A stretch of 64,000 bases of DNA from Salinisphaera japonica YTM-1 (GTDB lineage: Bacteria > Pseudomonadota > Gammaproteobacteria > Nevskiales > Salinisphaeraceae): positions 106,944-170,943 of the forward strand of contig NZ_AYKG01000012.1 of assembly GCF_003788585.1 (NCBI RefSeq), written 5' to 3'. This document shows positions 19,602 through 28,355 of the stretch, piece by piece (the stretch's first letter is position 1; each line of letters begins with the position of its first letter). A model generated the notes under the pieces. It made no database searches and had not been told where the DNA came from. It saw nothing but the letters and a program-made list of their open reading frames with translations. The position numbers and the translations under genes were made by a program.

Positions 19602-19630
19602 TTGTACGGCTTTCGCGTTGATGGTTAAAT
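19602..19630 (+). promoter_or_regulatory. candidate promoter for rpmB-rpmG
   Basis: TTGTAC at 19602-19607, a 17-base spacer and TTAAAT at 19625-19630, 46 bases before the rpmB start. Each box matches the sigma70 consensus at 4 of 6 positions. The upstream terminator makes a separate promoter necessary. Confidence 0.5.
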
Positions 19631-19675
19631 ACGCGGCTCGCCGACGCCGATAGCGCGCGACCAGGAGTCGAAAAC

Positions 19676-19912
19676 ATGTCACAGATTTGTCAGGTCACCG
19701 GCAAGAAGCCGATGTCCGGTAACAACGTATCGCACGCCCACAACAAGACGCGCCGCCGCTTTGTGCCCAATCTGCACTGGCATCGCTTCTGGGTAGGCAC
19801 CGAAAACCGCTACGTGCGTCTAAAGGTGTCGGCCAAGGGTATGCGTATCATCGATCGCCGCGGAATTGACGATGTGCTCGTCGATCTGCGCAAACGTGGG
19901 GAGAAAGTCTAA
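19676..19912 (+). CDS. rpmB: 50S ribosomal protein L28
   Basis: 78-aa L28 starting [28 protein letters not shown], with the conserved [10 protein letters not shown] segment and a basic C-terminus. The normal gammaproteobacterial length is 78. Its TAA stop overlaps the rpmG start by one base (TAATG), indicating translational coupling. Confidence 0.97.
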   Translation: MSQICQVTGKKPMSGNNVSHAHNKTRRRFVPNLHWHRFWVGTENRYVRLKVSAKGMRIIDRRGIDDVLVDLRKRGEKV

Positions 19913-20067
19913 TGCGCGAAAAGATTCGTATGGTCTCCACCGCGGACACCGGGTTCTTCTACACCACGTACAAGAACAAGCGGAACACGCCCGACAAGCT
20001 CGAAATCAAAAAGTATGATCCCAAGGCGCGCAAGCACGTGACCTTCAAGGAAGCCAAGATCAAGTAG
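19912..20067 (+). CDS. rpmG: 50S ribosomal protein L33
   Basis: 51-aa L33 ([20 protein letters not shown]..., ending TFKEAKIK). It is the cysteine-free form without a zinc ribbon. The start overlaps the rpmB stop by one base. A hairpin terminator follows 25 bases after the stop. Confidence 0.97.
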   Translation: MREKIRMVSTADTGFFYTTYKNKRNTPDKLEIKKYDPKARKHVTFKEAKIK

Positions 20068-20092
20068 CTCTTGGGTTTCGGATCCAACGATC

Positions 20093-20117
20093 AAGCCGGC
20101 CGCGAGCCGGCTTTTTC
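20093..20117 (+). terminator. rho-independent terminator after rpmG
   Basis: AAGCCGGC (20093-20100), loop CGCGA, GCCGGCTT (20106-20113), followed by TTT. Confidence 0.88.
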
Positions 20118-20214
20118 GTGGGCGGCGGGTATAACGTTAGAGCCTGCCCGAGCGGCTCGGCCTACAGTGTCTGCCGGATAGTTTGGGCATCACGCAACGG
20201 GTCGTATCGGTTCA

Positions 20215-21153
20215 ATGGATAACACGCCGCTGCTGGAAGCGACCGGGCTCGTACGCCACTACGGCCGCCACCCCGGCGTGGCCGATATCGATCTGAGCGT
20301 CGCTCCGGGCGACGTCGTGGGGCTTTTGGGCGTTAACGGGGCCGGCAAGAGCACGATTCTGCAGCTGCTGGCCGGCACGCTGGCCCCGCACGCCGGGCGT
20401 ATCCGTATCGCCGGCCATGATCTGGCGCGCGCGCCAAGCCGCGCCAAGCGTCATATCGGTTATCTGGCCGAGCGCCCGGCGCTCTACGGCGAGCTTACCG
20501 TGGATGAAAGCCTGGATCTGGCCGCCCGCCTGCAACAGATCCCGCGCGCGGCCCGGCTTGATGCCGTGGCCAGCGCCAAACACGATACGGGGCTGGCCGA
20601 TATCGGACGCCGGCTCGTTGGCGGCCTGTCCAAGGGCACGGCTCAGCGGGTCGGCCTGGCCCAGGCCATCGTCCATCGGCCGGCCCTGCTGCTGCTGGAC
20701 GAACCGACCTCCGGGCTCGACCCGAGCCAGCTACGCGGCATGCGCGAGTTGATCGCCCGGCTGTCGGCCGATCACGCCGTGATTCTTTCAAGCCATCTGC
20801 TGGCCGAGATCCAGGCGGTGGCGACCCGCACGGTGATCGTCGCCGGCGGGCGTATCGTGCTCGACGGGCCCATGAGCGACGACGAGACGCGCTGGATCGA
20901 GATGACCTGCCTCAGGGCACCCGCGCCCGACGCGCTGACCGGTTTCACCGAGATTCAGGCCGCCGAACCGATGGGCGCGGGCCGTGTTCGCCTGCGCGGC
21001 GCGCCCGGCACGGATATCCGTGCGCGCGTGGTCGAGCTGTCGGTCATCCACAACTGGGGGCTGGTCGGGCTACGCGCCTCAGGCAATGATCTTGAGCATC
21101 GCTTCATGACGGCCACCGGCCAGACGCCAGCCCGCCATGAGGCACGGCCATGA
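20215..21153 (+). CDS. ABC transporter ATP-binding protein (GldA-like)
   Basis: 312-aa nucleotide-binding subunit. Walker A is GVNGAGKST (39-47), the signature is LSKGT (138-142, a variant of LSGGQ with Lys and Thr), Walker B is LLLLDEP (158-164), followed by the H-loop in SSHLL. A C-terminal extension after about residue 215 is typical of GldA and CcmA-like exporters. It overlaps the downstream permease gene by four bases. With the permease, GldG-like and DUF4340 genes it forms a four-gene unit; similar sets act in gliding motility in Bacteroidetes, but in proteobacteria the substrate is unknown. Confidence 0.9.
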   Translation: MDNTPLLEATGLVRHYGRHPGVADIDLSVAPGDVVGLLGVNGAGKSTILQLLAGTLAPHAGRIRIAGHDLARAPSRAKRHIGYLAERPALYGELTVDESLDLAARLQQIPRAARLDAVASAKHDTGLADIGRRLVGGLSKGTAQRVGLAQAIVHRPALLLLDEPTSGLDPSQLRGMRELIARLSADHAVILSSHLLAEIQAVATRTVIVAGGRIVLDGPMSDDETRWIEMTCLRAPAPDALTGFTEIQAAEPMGAGRVRLRGAPGTDIRARVVELSVIHNWGLVGLRASGNDLEHRFMTATGQTPARHEARP

Positions 21154-21920
21154 GCGCGACGCTGGCGATCATGCGCCTGGAAACCCGTCGGCTGTTCGTC
21201 TCCCCCCTGTCCTGGGTGCTGGCCGCCATGACCCAGCTGCTCACGGGGCTGTTGTTCGTGATGACGCTGACCGATATCCAGAATAATCCCAACGCGCTGG
21301 CCGATGCCGGCGGGGTAACGGTCTTCGTGGCCGGCGGGTTGATGCGGTTCGTCACCTTGATTCTGTTGCTGGTGGTGCCGCTTTTAACCATGCGCAGCAT
21401 CGCCGAAGAGCGCAAACAGGGCACCTGGCCCTGGCTGGTGGCCAGCCCGATCGGTACGAGCGCGCTGGTGGCCGGCAAGTTTTTCGGCGTTATGGGCTAT
21501 CTCACCCTGATCTGGGCGCTCACCGCGGCCATGCCGGCCGCGCTGGCGGTCTTCAGCCCGTTGGATATGGGCATCCTGGCGGCCGGGCTGATCGGGCTCT
21601 GGCTGATGATGGCAAGCTTTGCGGCCCTGGGGCTACTGGCCTCGGCCATGACCCGCGAGCCGAGCCTGGCCGCGGTGATCACCCTGACCGCGATCCTGCT
21701 GGCCTGGCTGGCCTATGCCGTATCGGCGATCGACTGGCAGCCCGTGGTCTTTGACCATGCCCTGGATATCGCCGGCATGATTCGCGGCGCCTCGCCGATC
21801 GGCCATCTGGATAGCCTGTTGCGCGGGCTGTTCACCACCGCCGATCTGGTTTATTTCGCGGTCTTCGTGCTCGCCTGTCTGGCCTTGACCGTGCTGCGCC
21901 TGGACGCCGAACGTCGATGA
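21150..21920 (+). CDS. ABC transporter permease (ABC-2 type)
   Basis: 256-aa membrane protein with about six transmembrane helices. The SIAEERKQGTWPWLVASPIGTSALVAGKF region near 85-115 (cytoplasmic elbow: EERK-G-T) is characteristic of ABC-2 permeases of the GldF type. The start overlaps the ATPase stop and its stop overlaps the next start (ATGA), so the four genes are tightly coupled. It should form the channel of the GldA-like transporter. Confidence 0.88.
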   Translation: MSATLAIMRLETRRLFVSPLSWVLAAMTQLLTGLLFVMTLTDIQNNPNALADAGGVTVFVAGGLMRFVTLILLLVVPLLTMRSIAEERKQGTWPWLVASPIGTSALVAGKFFGVMGYLTLIWALTAAMPAALAVFSPLDMGILAAGLIGLWLMMASFAALGLLASAMTREPSLAAVITLTAILLAWLAYAVSAIDWQPVVFDHALDIAGMIRGASPIGHLDSLLRGLFTTADLVYFAVFVLACLALTVLRLDAERR

Positions 21921-23272
21921 ACATCGCGCTACGACGGATCAGCCTCCTGTTGTCAGTGGCCCTGATTCTGGCCGCGGCCGTTCTGGCTATTCTGGCCGGC
22001 CAGCGCTACTCGGCGCGTTTCGACTGGACGGCCGATCAACGCCACGGGCTGTCGACGGCCAGCCAACGGGTGATCGAGGCCCTGGACGGCCCGATCACGT
22101 TCGTGGCCTATATGTATCCGGGCACCGAACGCCAGCGCCTGCGCGAGCGCCTGGGCCGCTACGTGAACGCCGATGCCCGTATCCGGCTGGAATTTCGTGA
22201 TCCGGCCCGTCACCCGCGTCGTGTGCGCGAGCTGAATATCGGGCCCGACGGCGCCGTGGTCGTGCGCGTTGATGACCGCACGGCCAAGATCGATCAATAC
22301 GACGAGGCCAGCGTCACCCAGGCCTTGCAGCGTGTCTCGCCCGGCGGCTCGCCGTGGATCGTGTTCGTGGCCGGCCACGGCGAGCGCGGCCTCGATGACA
22401 CGGCCACCGCCGGCTATGCCGACTTCGCGGCCGCGCTGGATGCCCAGGGGCTACGAACACGCAACGTGAACCTGGCCGCCGCGCACGCGGTGCCGGACAA
22501 CACCGGCGTGCTGGTCATCGCCTCGCCCCAGCAGCGTTATCTGCCCGGCGAGATCGACATGATCAGGCGCTATGTCGATAACGGCGGCACCCTGCTCTGG
22601 CTGGATGACCCGGGCCCGCGCTACGGGCTCACGCCGTTGGCCGACGATCTGGGGATCTCGTTTCTGGCCGGCACGGTGGTCTATCCCGACTACCAGACGC
22701 TGGGCACGACAAGCCCGGCGATCAGTGCGATCGCCCAGTATCCGAACACGCCCATCACGCGCTCGCTCAACCAGGTGACGCTGTTTCCGTTTGCCGGCGC
22801 GCTGGCCGGCGACAGCGACAGCGGCTGGCAGGCCGATGTGATTCTGCGCTCGGCCACGCGCAGCTGGCTGGAAACCGGCTCGCTGGAGGGCAACAGCATC
22901 ACCTACCAGCCGGATGCCGGTGATCGCCTCGGCCCGTTGACCCTGGGCTATGCGCTGAACCGACAACGCGATGCCGACGACAGCGCAAGCGCGACACGAG
23001 CCCAGCGCGCGGGTGTTGTTGCCGACAGCGATTTTCTGGATAACGGCCATCTGGCCCTGCTGGGCAATCGACGCCTGGGGCTGGCGATCGTGCAATGGCT
23101 GGCCGGGCGTGACCGCCAGATCGCCATCGACGTGCCCGAGGCCCCCGATGCCCGGCTTGTTCTGGCTCCGGGGCGCCTGGCCGATCTGCGGGCCGTGTTC
23201 GTCGTTGCCCTGCCGATCGGGCTGCTGTTGATCGGCGGGCTGCGCTGGGGCCTGCGTCGGCGACGCCGATGA
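21917..23272 (+). CDS. GldG-family ABC-transporter auxiliary protein
   Basis: 451-aa protein with one N-terminal transmembrane helix (about 8-28), a large periplasmic domain and a C-terminal helix (about 418-440) ending in a basic tail RRRR. The domain has GldG features: DWTADQRHGLS near 36-46, a thioredoxin-like part, VFVAGHGERGLDD near 150-162, and DNGGTLLWLDDPGP near 218-231. The family is called ABC-type uncharacterised transport system. It is overlapped by its neighbours by four bases on both sides. Presumed to be a periplasmic partner of the permease; substrate unknown. Confidence 0.85.
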   Translation: MNIALRRISLLLSVALILAAAVLAILAGQRYSARFDWTADQRHGLSTASQRVIEALDGPITFVAYMYPGTERQRLRERLGRYVNADARIRLEFRDPARHPRRVRELNIGPDGAVVVRVDDRTAKIDQYDEASVTQALQRVSPGGSPWIVFVAGHGERGLDDTATAGYADFAAALDAQGLRTRNVNLAAAHAVPDNTGVLVIASPQQRYLPGEIDMIRRYVDNGGTLLWLDDPGPRYGLTPLADDLGISFLAGTVVYPDYQTLGTTSPAISAIAQYPNTPITRSLNQVTLFPFAGALAGDSDSGWQADVILRSATRSWLETGSLEGNSITYQPDAGDRLGPLTLGYALNRQRDADDSASATRAQRAGVVADSDFLDNGHLALLGNRRLGLAIVQWLAGRDRQIAIDVPEAPDARLVLAPGRLADLRAVFVVALPIGLLLIGGLRWGLRRRRR

Positions 23273-24141
23273 CGCGCCGGCTCGTCATCAACCTGGCGCT
23301 GGCAGGTCTGGTCGGGCTGCTCGGCGTGCTGGTGTTGCTGCCGAGCCTGTGGCCCGCGGACGATGCGGGCCCGGCCGAGGCGACAACGTCTCTCGGCCAG
23401 CAGCTCGGCCTGGCCGCTGACGGCCCGACGCACCTGCGGGTGCGCCGCGGCGCCGACCAGGTTCGGCTGTCGAAACACGATGGCCGCTGGCGTGTGATAT
23501 CGCCGGTCAATGCAAGAGCTGACGCCGCGCATCTGGAGATCATCCACGCCCTGCGCACGAGTGAGGCGCTGCGCCGCGTTGATGGCCATGATCTGTCGGG
23601 CGAGGTCACCGGGCTGGATACGCCGCTCGTGGTGCAATACGACGACAGCCCGCCGGTACGCATCGGCGGGCCAGGCCCGAACGGGGCCACACGCTATGTG
23701 GCCGCCGCCGGCCAGACCTGGCTGGTGCCTCTGGCCCACTATGACAACCTGGCCTGGCACTGGACCGACTGGCTGGATCGCGCCCTCTTGCCTGACAACC
23801 GCGCGCTGCGCCGCATCGTGTTGCCGGATTACACGCTCGAGAACACGACGACCGGTTGGCAGGTTCAGCCCGATGAGACACGAGGCGCTGCGGCGGCTGC
23901 GGCCACGGCCTCGGCCTGGCGTCGGGCGGCCGCGCTGGCCGTCGTGCCGGCGGATCGCTCGCGTGAGCGCCTGGCCCGCGTGACGCTGGTCTTTGGCGAT
24001 ACCTCACGCCAGGTCTTCGACATTATCGAGCGCGGGCCCAATCTCGTGCTGCGCAGCGAGGCGCTCGGCGTGGATTATCATCTGGCCGGCAATCGCATCG
24101 GCCCGCTTTTGAATCTGGTGCACCCGGGTCTGTCAAAATAG
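23269..24141 (+). CDS. DUF4340 domain-containing membrane-anchored protein
   Basis: 290-aa protein with an N-terminal anchor (VINLALAGLVGLLGVLVLLPSL) and a periplasmic domain with the DUF4340 pattern (VRLSKHDGRWRVISP near 69-83, and YDNLAWHWTDWLDRALL near 163-179). DUF4340 proteins often accompany GldA/F/G-like transporters, matching its position as the fourth gene here. Function unknown. Its stop precedes mutM by four bases, so mutM is probably in the same transcript. Confidence 0.8.
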   Translation: MTRRLVINLALAGLVGLLGVLVLLPSLWPADDAGPAEATTSLGQQLGLAADGPTHLRVRRGADQVRLSKHDGRWRVISPVNARADAAHLEIIHALRTSEALRRVDGHDLSGEVTGLDTPLVVQYDDSPPVRIGGPGPNGATRYVAAAGQTWLVPLAHYDNLAWHWTDWLDRALLPDNRALRRIVLPDYTLENTTTGWQVQPDETRGAAAAAATASAWRRAAALAVVPADRSRERLARVTLVFGDTSRQVFDIIERGPNLVLRSEALGVDYHLAGNRIGPLLNLVHPGLSK

Positions 24142-24145
24142 GGCC

Positions 24146-24961
24146 ATGCCCGAACTTCCCGAAGTCGAGACCACGCGTGCCGGCATCGAGCCGCATGTGA
24201 TGGGCCAGCAGGTGCGTACCGTGATCGTGCGCCAGCCGCAGCTGCGTTGGCCGGTCACCGACACACTCGCCGCCGAGCTGCCCGGCCAGACGATCCACGG
24301 CGTGGCACGCCGTGCCAAGTATCTGTTGTTCGCCGCCGATACCGGCCATGTCTGTCTGCATCTGGGCATGTCGGGGCGGCTGCGTATCGTGGCTGCCGGC
24401 ACGCCGCTGGTCGCCCACGATCATGTCGATATCGAGCTGACCAACGATTGGGTCGTGCGCTACAACGATGCCCGGCGCTTTGGCTCGATCTTCTGGCTGA
24501 CCGAGCCCCCGGAAACGTTTTCGTTGCTGGCCCGGCTAGGCCCCGAGCCGTTGTCGAACGACTTCGACGGCGCTTGGCTCAAGACCCAGGCCGCGCGCCG
24601 GCGTACTGCGATCAAGGCGTTCATCATGGATAGCCAGGTCGTCGTCGGTGTGGGCAATATCTATGCCTGCGAGGCCCTGCACATGGCCGGCATCCATCCG
24701 CGTCGGCCCGCTCAGAGTGTCTCGCGCGCCCGCTACGACCGCCTGGCCGAGGCGATCAAGACCGTGCTGGCCCGGGCGATCACCGTCGGCGGCACCACGC
24801 TTCGCGACTATATCGGCGTCGACGGCGATACCGGCTATTTCCAGCTCTCGCTGGCCGCCTATGGCCGCGAAGGCGCGCCCTGCCCGCGCGGCTGCGGCGT
24901 GATCCGGCGTGAGGTGATCGGCCAGCGCAGTACGTTCTTCTGTCCAGGCTGCCAACGCTAA
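24146..24961 (+). CDS. mutM: formamidopyrimidine-DNA glycosylase
   Basis: 271-aa bifunctional glycosylase/AP lyase of base excision repair, removing 8-oxoguanine and formamidopyrimidines. The catalytic N-terminus is PELPEVET with Pro2 and Glu3; a conserved Lys lies in RRAKYLLF; the helix-two-turn-helix has VGVGNIYACEALH. The C-terminal zinc finger has CPRGC...CPGC; its first pair is spaced C-x3-C rather than the common C-x2-C. In E. coli mutM directly follows rpmG; here a four-gene ABC cassette intervenes. Confidence 0.95.
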   Translation: MPELPEVETTRAGIEPHVMGQQVRTVIVRQPQLRWPVTDTLAAELPGQTIHGVARRAKYLLFAADTGHVCLHLGMSGRLRIVAAGTPLVAHDHVDIELTNDWVVRYNDARRFGSIFWLTEPPETFSLLARLGPEPLSNDFDGAWLKTQAARRRTAIKAFIMDSQVVVGVGNIYACEALHMAGIHPRRPAQSVSRARYDRLAEAIKTVLARAITVGGTTLRDYIGVDGDTGYFQLSLAAYGREGAPCPRGCGVIRREVIGQRSTFFCPGCQR

Positions 24962-25038
24962 ACGGCCGATCCGGTGTAAGTGACAAGCGCCGTGCAGGCT
25001 CGTAAGGTGCGCTGATACCTCTTATTTCGGTCCACGCC

Positions 25039-26637
25039 ATGCGTTATATCGCCCTGATTGCCGCCGCGCTCGCCACGCTGCTGTTCGGCCTGGGGACGTG
25101 GGTATTGCCGCGTTATTTCGGCCTGTTTTTCATCATTGCCGTGATCTTTCTTGTGATCGGGCTGCGTGATCTGTTCCAGTCGGAGCATGCGCTGCTGCGC
25201 AACTATCCGCTGCTGGCACATTTTCGCTGGTTCTTCGAGGCCATTCGCCCGGAGATTCGTCAGTATCTGATCGAATCAGACACCGAGGCCGCGCCCTTCT
25301 CGCGCGAGCAGCGCAGCCAGGTTTATGCCCGGGCCAAGGGCGACAACGACTCCGACCCGTTCGGCACCGAACTCAACGTGTATGCCGAGGGCCACGAATG
25401 GTTGGCGCATTCCATGGCGGCCCGCGAACCGGCCCAAACACCGCCACGCGTACTGATCGGCGGGCCGGATTGCAGCCAGCCCTATTCGGCCTCCACGCTG
25501 AATATTTCGGCCATGAGTTTCGGCTCACTGTCGGCCAACGCGATTTCCGCACTCAACAAGGGCGCCGCGAAAGGCGGCTTTTTCCACGATACCGGCGAAG
25601 GCTCGGTCTCGAAATATCATCGCGAGCACGGCGGTGACCTGGTCTGGGAGCTGGGCAGCGGCTATTTCGGCTGTCGCGCCAAGGACGGCACCTTCGACCG
25701 GGCACAGTTCGTCGACAACGCCGCCGAAGAACAGGTCAAGATGATCGAGATCAAGCTCTCGCAGGGGGCCAAACCCGGCCACGGCGGCGTGCTGCCCGGT
25801 GCCAAGGTCACCCCCGAGATCGCCGAGGCACGCGGCGTGGAGGTCGGCCAGACCTGTGCCTCACCGCCTTATCACACCGCGTTCTCGACCCCGATCGAGA
25901 TGATGGAATTCATCGCCGATCTGCGCGAGGGCGCAAACGGCAAGCCGGTGGGCTTCAAACTGTGCATGGGCCACGGCTGGCAGTTCATGAGCCTGGCCAA
26001 GGCCATGCTCAAGACCGGCATCACGCCGGACTTCATCGTCGTCGACGGCGCGGAAGGCGGCACCGGGGCGGCCCCGCTGGAACTGGCCGACAACGTCGGC
26101 ACGCCGCTGCGTGAAGGCCTGGTCTGGGCCCACAACACGCTGGTGGGCGCCGGGCTTCGTGAGCGCATCAAGCTGGGGGCCTCGGGCAAGATCACCTCGG
26201 GCTTTCGCATGGCCTCGAACATGGCGCTGGGTGCGGACTGGTGCAATTCGGCCCGTGGCTTCATGTTTGCGCTGGGCTGTGTGCAGTCCGAGTCCTGTCA
26301 TACCGATCGGTGCCCGGTGGGCGTGGCCACACAGAACGCCTGGCGCCAGCGCGCGCTGGTCGTGCCCGACAAGGCCGAGCGGGTCTATGCCTTTCACAAG
26401 GCCACCGTGGCCGCCATGCAGGAAGTCGTGGCCACCGTGGGCCTGGATCATCCCGGCCAGCTCGCGCCCGAGCATCTGTGTCGACGCACCCGTGACTCCG
26501 AGATTCTGACCGCGGACCAGGTCTATCGCTTCCTGGCGACCGGCGAGCTGCTCGTCTCCAATCGCGCCGGACGCTACGAGAGCGCCTGGGCCCGTGCCCA
26601 GGCCGAGAGTTTCCTGCCGCGTAGCCAGGCAGCCTAG
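25039..26637 (+). CDS. FMN-binding glutamate synthase family protein (membrane-anchored)
   Basis: 532-aa protein with two N-terminal hydrophobic segments (about 5-55) followed by the FMN-binding synthase domain of glutamate synthase. Visible are SAMSFGSLS near 156-164, GEGSVSKYHREHGGDLVWELG, the IKLSQGAKPGHGG loop, DGAEGGTGAAPLE and the [3Fe-4S] cysteines of CVQSESCHTDRC (C-x5-C-x4-C). It lacks the glutaminase domain and any adjacent small subunit, so it is not a normal GltB. The reaction is unknown; related stand-alone proteins may transfer electrons to quinone or act on another amide. Confidence 0.85.
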   Translation: MRYIALIAAALATLLFGLGTWVLPRYFGLFFIIAVIFLVIGLRDLFQSEHALLRNYPLLAHFRWFFEAIRPEIRQYLIESDTEAAPFSREQRSQVYARAKGDNDSDPFGTELNVYAEGHEWLAHSMAAREPAQTPPRVLIGGPDCSQPYSASTLNISAMSFGSLSANAISALNKGAAKGGFFHDTGEGSVSKYHREHGGDLVWELGSGYFGCRAKDGTFDRAQFVDNAAEEQVKMIEIKLSQGAKPGHGGVLPGAKVTPEIAEARGVEVGQTCASPPYHTAFSTPIEMMEFIADLREGANGKPVGFKLCMGHGWQFMSLAKAMLKTGITPDFIVVDGAEGGTGAAPLELADNVGTPLREGLVWAHNTLVGAGLRERIKLGASGKITSGFRMASNMALGADWCNSARGFMFALGCVQSESCHTDRCPVGVATQNAWRQRALVVPDKAERVYAFHKATVAAMQEVVATVGLDHPGQLAPEHLCRRTRDSEILTADQVYRFLATGELLVSNRAGRYESAWARAQAESFLPRSQAA

Positions 26638-26651
26638 CCAGGAGCTTCGAT

Positions 26652-27122
26652 ATGGCGTTCACCGATCGATTCCGTCGTCGCCCGCCGGCCGGGCGCACTT
26701 CGCATGCGCCGCCCGAGACACCGGCGGCACTGCGCGACTATGCCGATCAATATTCGGAGACGCGCTTCTGGACCAAGATGTCGCATGTCTTGAAGCGCGC
26801 CGGCCACGAGCTGCTGGAAAAAGCGCTGTGGCTGCACTATGCCGCCCAGCGCCCGGACACGCCGCGTTGGGCCCGGGCCACGGCTTACGGGGCACTGGCT
26901 TATTTCATCCTGCCCTTCGATGCGATTCCCGACTGGCTGTTCGGCATGGGCCTGACCGATGACCTGGGCGCGCTCACGCTGGCCGTGGCCACGATCTCGC
27001 AATATATCGACGACGACGTGAAAGCCCGAACCCAGAGCCGCCTGAATGCCTGGTTTGGCCGCTCGCAGCCCCCAACACGACGCGCCCACGACAAGCCGAG
27101 CTTCAATCATGACGATATTTAA
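26652..27122 (+). CDS. YkvA (DUF1232) family protein
   Basis: 156-aa protein. The DUF1232 core is at about 80-120: ARATAYGALAYFILPFDAIPDW, then a DDLGAL segment in a membrane-associated hairpin. The function is not known. It starts 14 bases after the glutamate-synthase-like gene and overlaps the following SDR gene by 14 bases, so the three are probably one transcript. Confidence 0.83.
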   Translation: MAFTDRFRRRPPAGRTSHAPPETPAALRDYADQYSETRFWTKMSHVLKRAGHELLEKALWLHYAAQRPDTPRWARATAYGALAYFILPFDAIPDWLFGMGLTDDLGALTLAVATISQYIDDDVKARTQSRLNAWFGRSQPPTRRAHDKPSFNHDDI

Positions 27123-27924
27123 TCTGGCCGGACGCCGTGCGCTGGTTACCGGTGCGTCTTCCGGCGTGGGCGAGGCCACGGCCCGCCTGCTGGCCACCCA
27201 CGGCGTGGGCGTGGTCATCGCCGCCCGCCGCGCCGACCGGCTGAGCGCACTGGCCGAGGAGATCGGCGCCCATGCCATACCCATTGATCTGGCCGAGCCC
27301 GGCGCCCCCGAGCGGCTGATCGAACAGGCCACGGCCGCCCTGGGCGGGCTGGATATCCTGATCAACAACGCCGGCGCGCATCATCGCGGCGATTTCGCTG
27401 ACCAGAGCGCTGACGATCTGGCCACGATGATCGACGTGAACCTGCGCGCCCCGCTTGTGCTATCGCGCCTGGCCCTGCCCGCGCTCGAACAAAGCGGGGC
27501 CGGCACGATCGTCAACGTGGGCTCGGTGGCCGGGCGCATGCCGGTACCGGGCAGCGCCACGTATTCCGCCAGCAAGGCCGGGCTGCGCGCGCTCACCTAT
27601 GCGCTGGCCGAGGAATTCGCCGATCGGGCGGTATCGATCTCGGTGGTCTCACCGGGGCCGATCGCCACGGATTTCATCCTCTCGGATATCGATGCCGTCA
27701 CCGATCTGACGTTCTCCCAGCCGATGAGTACGCCCGAGCAGATCGCCGACGATATTCTGGCCTGCATCATCGACGGCAAGACCGAGCGTACGCGCCCGGC
27801 CTCGACGCGTTTCATGACCACGATGGGCTATCTGTTTCCGGCCATTCCGCGGCTGTTGCGCCCGGCGCTCGCGGCCAAGGGCCGTCGTGCCAAGGCCCGC
27901 TATCGCCAGGGCGTGTCGTCATAA
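27109..27924 (+). CDS. short-chain dehydrogenase/reductase
   Basis: 271-aa classical SDR. TGASSGVG (14-21) binds the cofactor, NNAG is at 86-89, catalytic Tyr152-x3-Lys156 is in YSASK, and SVVSPGPIATDF follows. Arg residues after beta-2 (AARRADR, 39-45) suggest NADP(H). The substrate is not evident. The start at 27109 (MTIFNLAGRRALVTG) is preferred over an upstream in-frame Met at 27046 that lies inside the ykvA-like gene. Confidence 0.88.
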   Translation: MTIFNLAGRRALVTGASSGVGEATARLLATHGVGVVIAARRADRLSALAEEIGAHAIPIDLAEPGAPERLIEQATAALGGLDILINNAGAHHRGDFADQSADDLATMIDVNLRAPLVLSRLALPALEQSGAGTIVNVGSVAGRMPVPGSATYSASKAGLRALTYALAEEFADRAVSISVVSPGPIATDFILSDIDAVTDLTFSQPMSTPEQIADDILACIIDGKTERTRPASTRFMTTMGYLFPAIPRLLRPALAAKGRRAKARYRQGVSS

Positions 27925-28054
27925 GATAAGACGAGACGCCTCAGGGCCTGAACCGACAAGGAACGGTCGCCCGCGGCCATGTCTTGCGAGTGCAACCGGA
28001 CAAGCGCACAGTGTTCGTGCAAAAGACAACAACTTGTTATGGGAGTTTTAAGAT

Positions 28055-28303
28055 ATGGGCATTATTGCTTGGATCATCTTCGGCCTCATTGCCGGCGCCA
28101 TCGCCAAACTGATCATGCCGGGTAAGGATCCGGGCGGCATCATCGTCACGATCATCATCGGTATCGTGGGTGCCGTGGTCGGCGGCTTTGTCGGCAGCGC
28201 GCTGGGTATCGGCGGCGTCTCCGGTTTCAATATCGGCAGCTTCCTGATCGCGATCCTGGGCGCTATCATCCTGCTGGCGATCTATCGCGCGGTCGCTCGC
28301 TAG
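28055..28303 (+). CDS. GlsB/YeaQ/YmgE family stress-response membrane protein
   Basis: 82-aa hydrophobic protein with three predicted helices and the family glycine pattern (IIFGLIAGAIAKLIMPGKDPGG at the start, IVGAVVGGFVG in the middle). GGGAG lies about ten bases before the ATG. Family members are induced by stress and anchor envelope-stress proteins; the exact role is unclear. It is monocistronic: a gap of about 130 bases upstream and a terminator downstream. Confidence 0.9.
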   Translation: MGIIAWIIFGLIAGAIAKLIMPGKDPGGIIVTIIIGIVGAVVGGFVGSALGIGGVSGFNIGSFLIAILGAIILLAIYRAVAR

Positions 28304-28324
28304 GCGAACGGCGAAAACCGTTGG

Positions 28325-28349
28325 AAAAACCGGCCTCGTGCCGGTTTTT
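28325..28349 (+). terminator. rho-independent terminator after the GlsB/YeaQ gene
   Basis: AAAAACCGGC (28325-28334), loop CTCGT, GCCGGTTTTT (28340-28349) with further T. The symmetry allows it also to end the convergent TSUP gene transcript. Confidence 0.92.
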
Positions 28350-28355
28350 TCTTGT

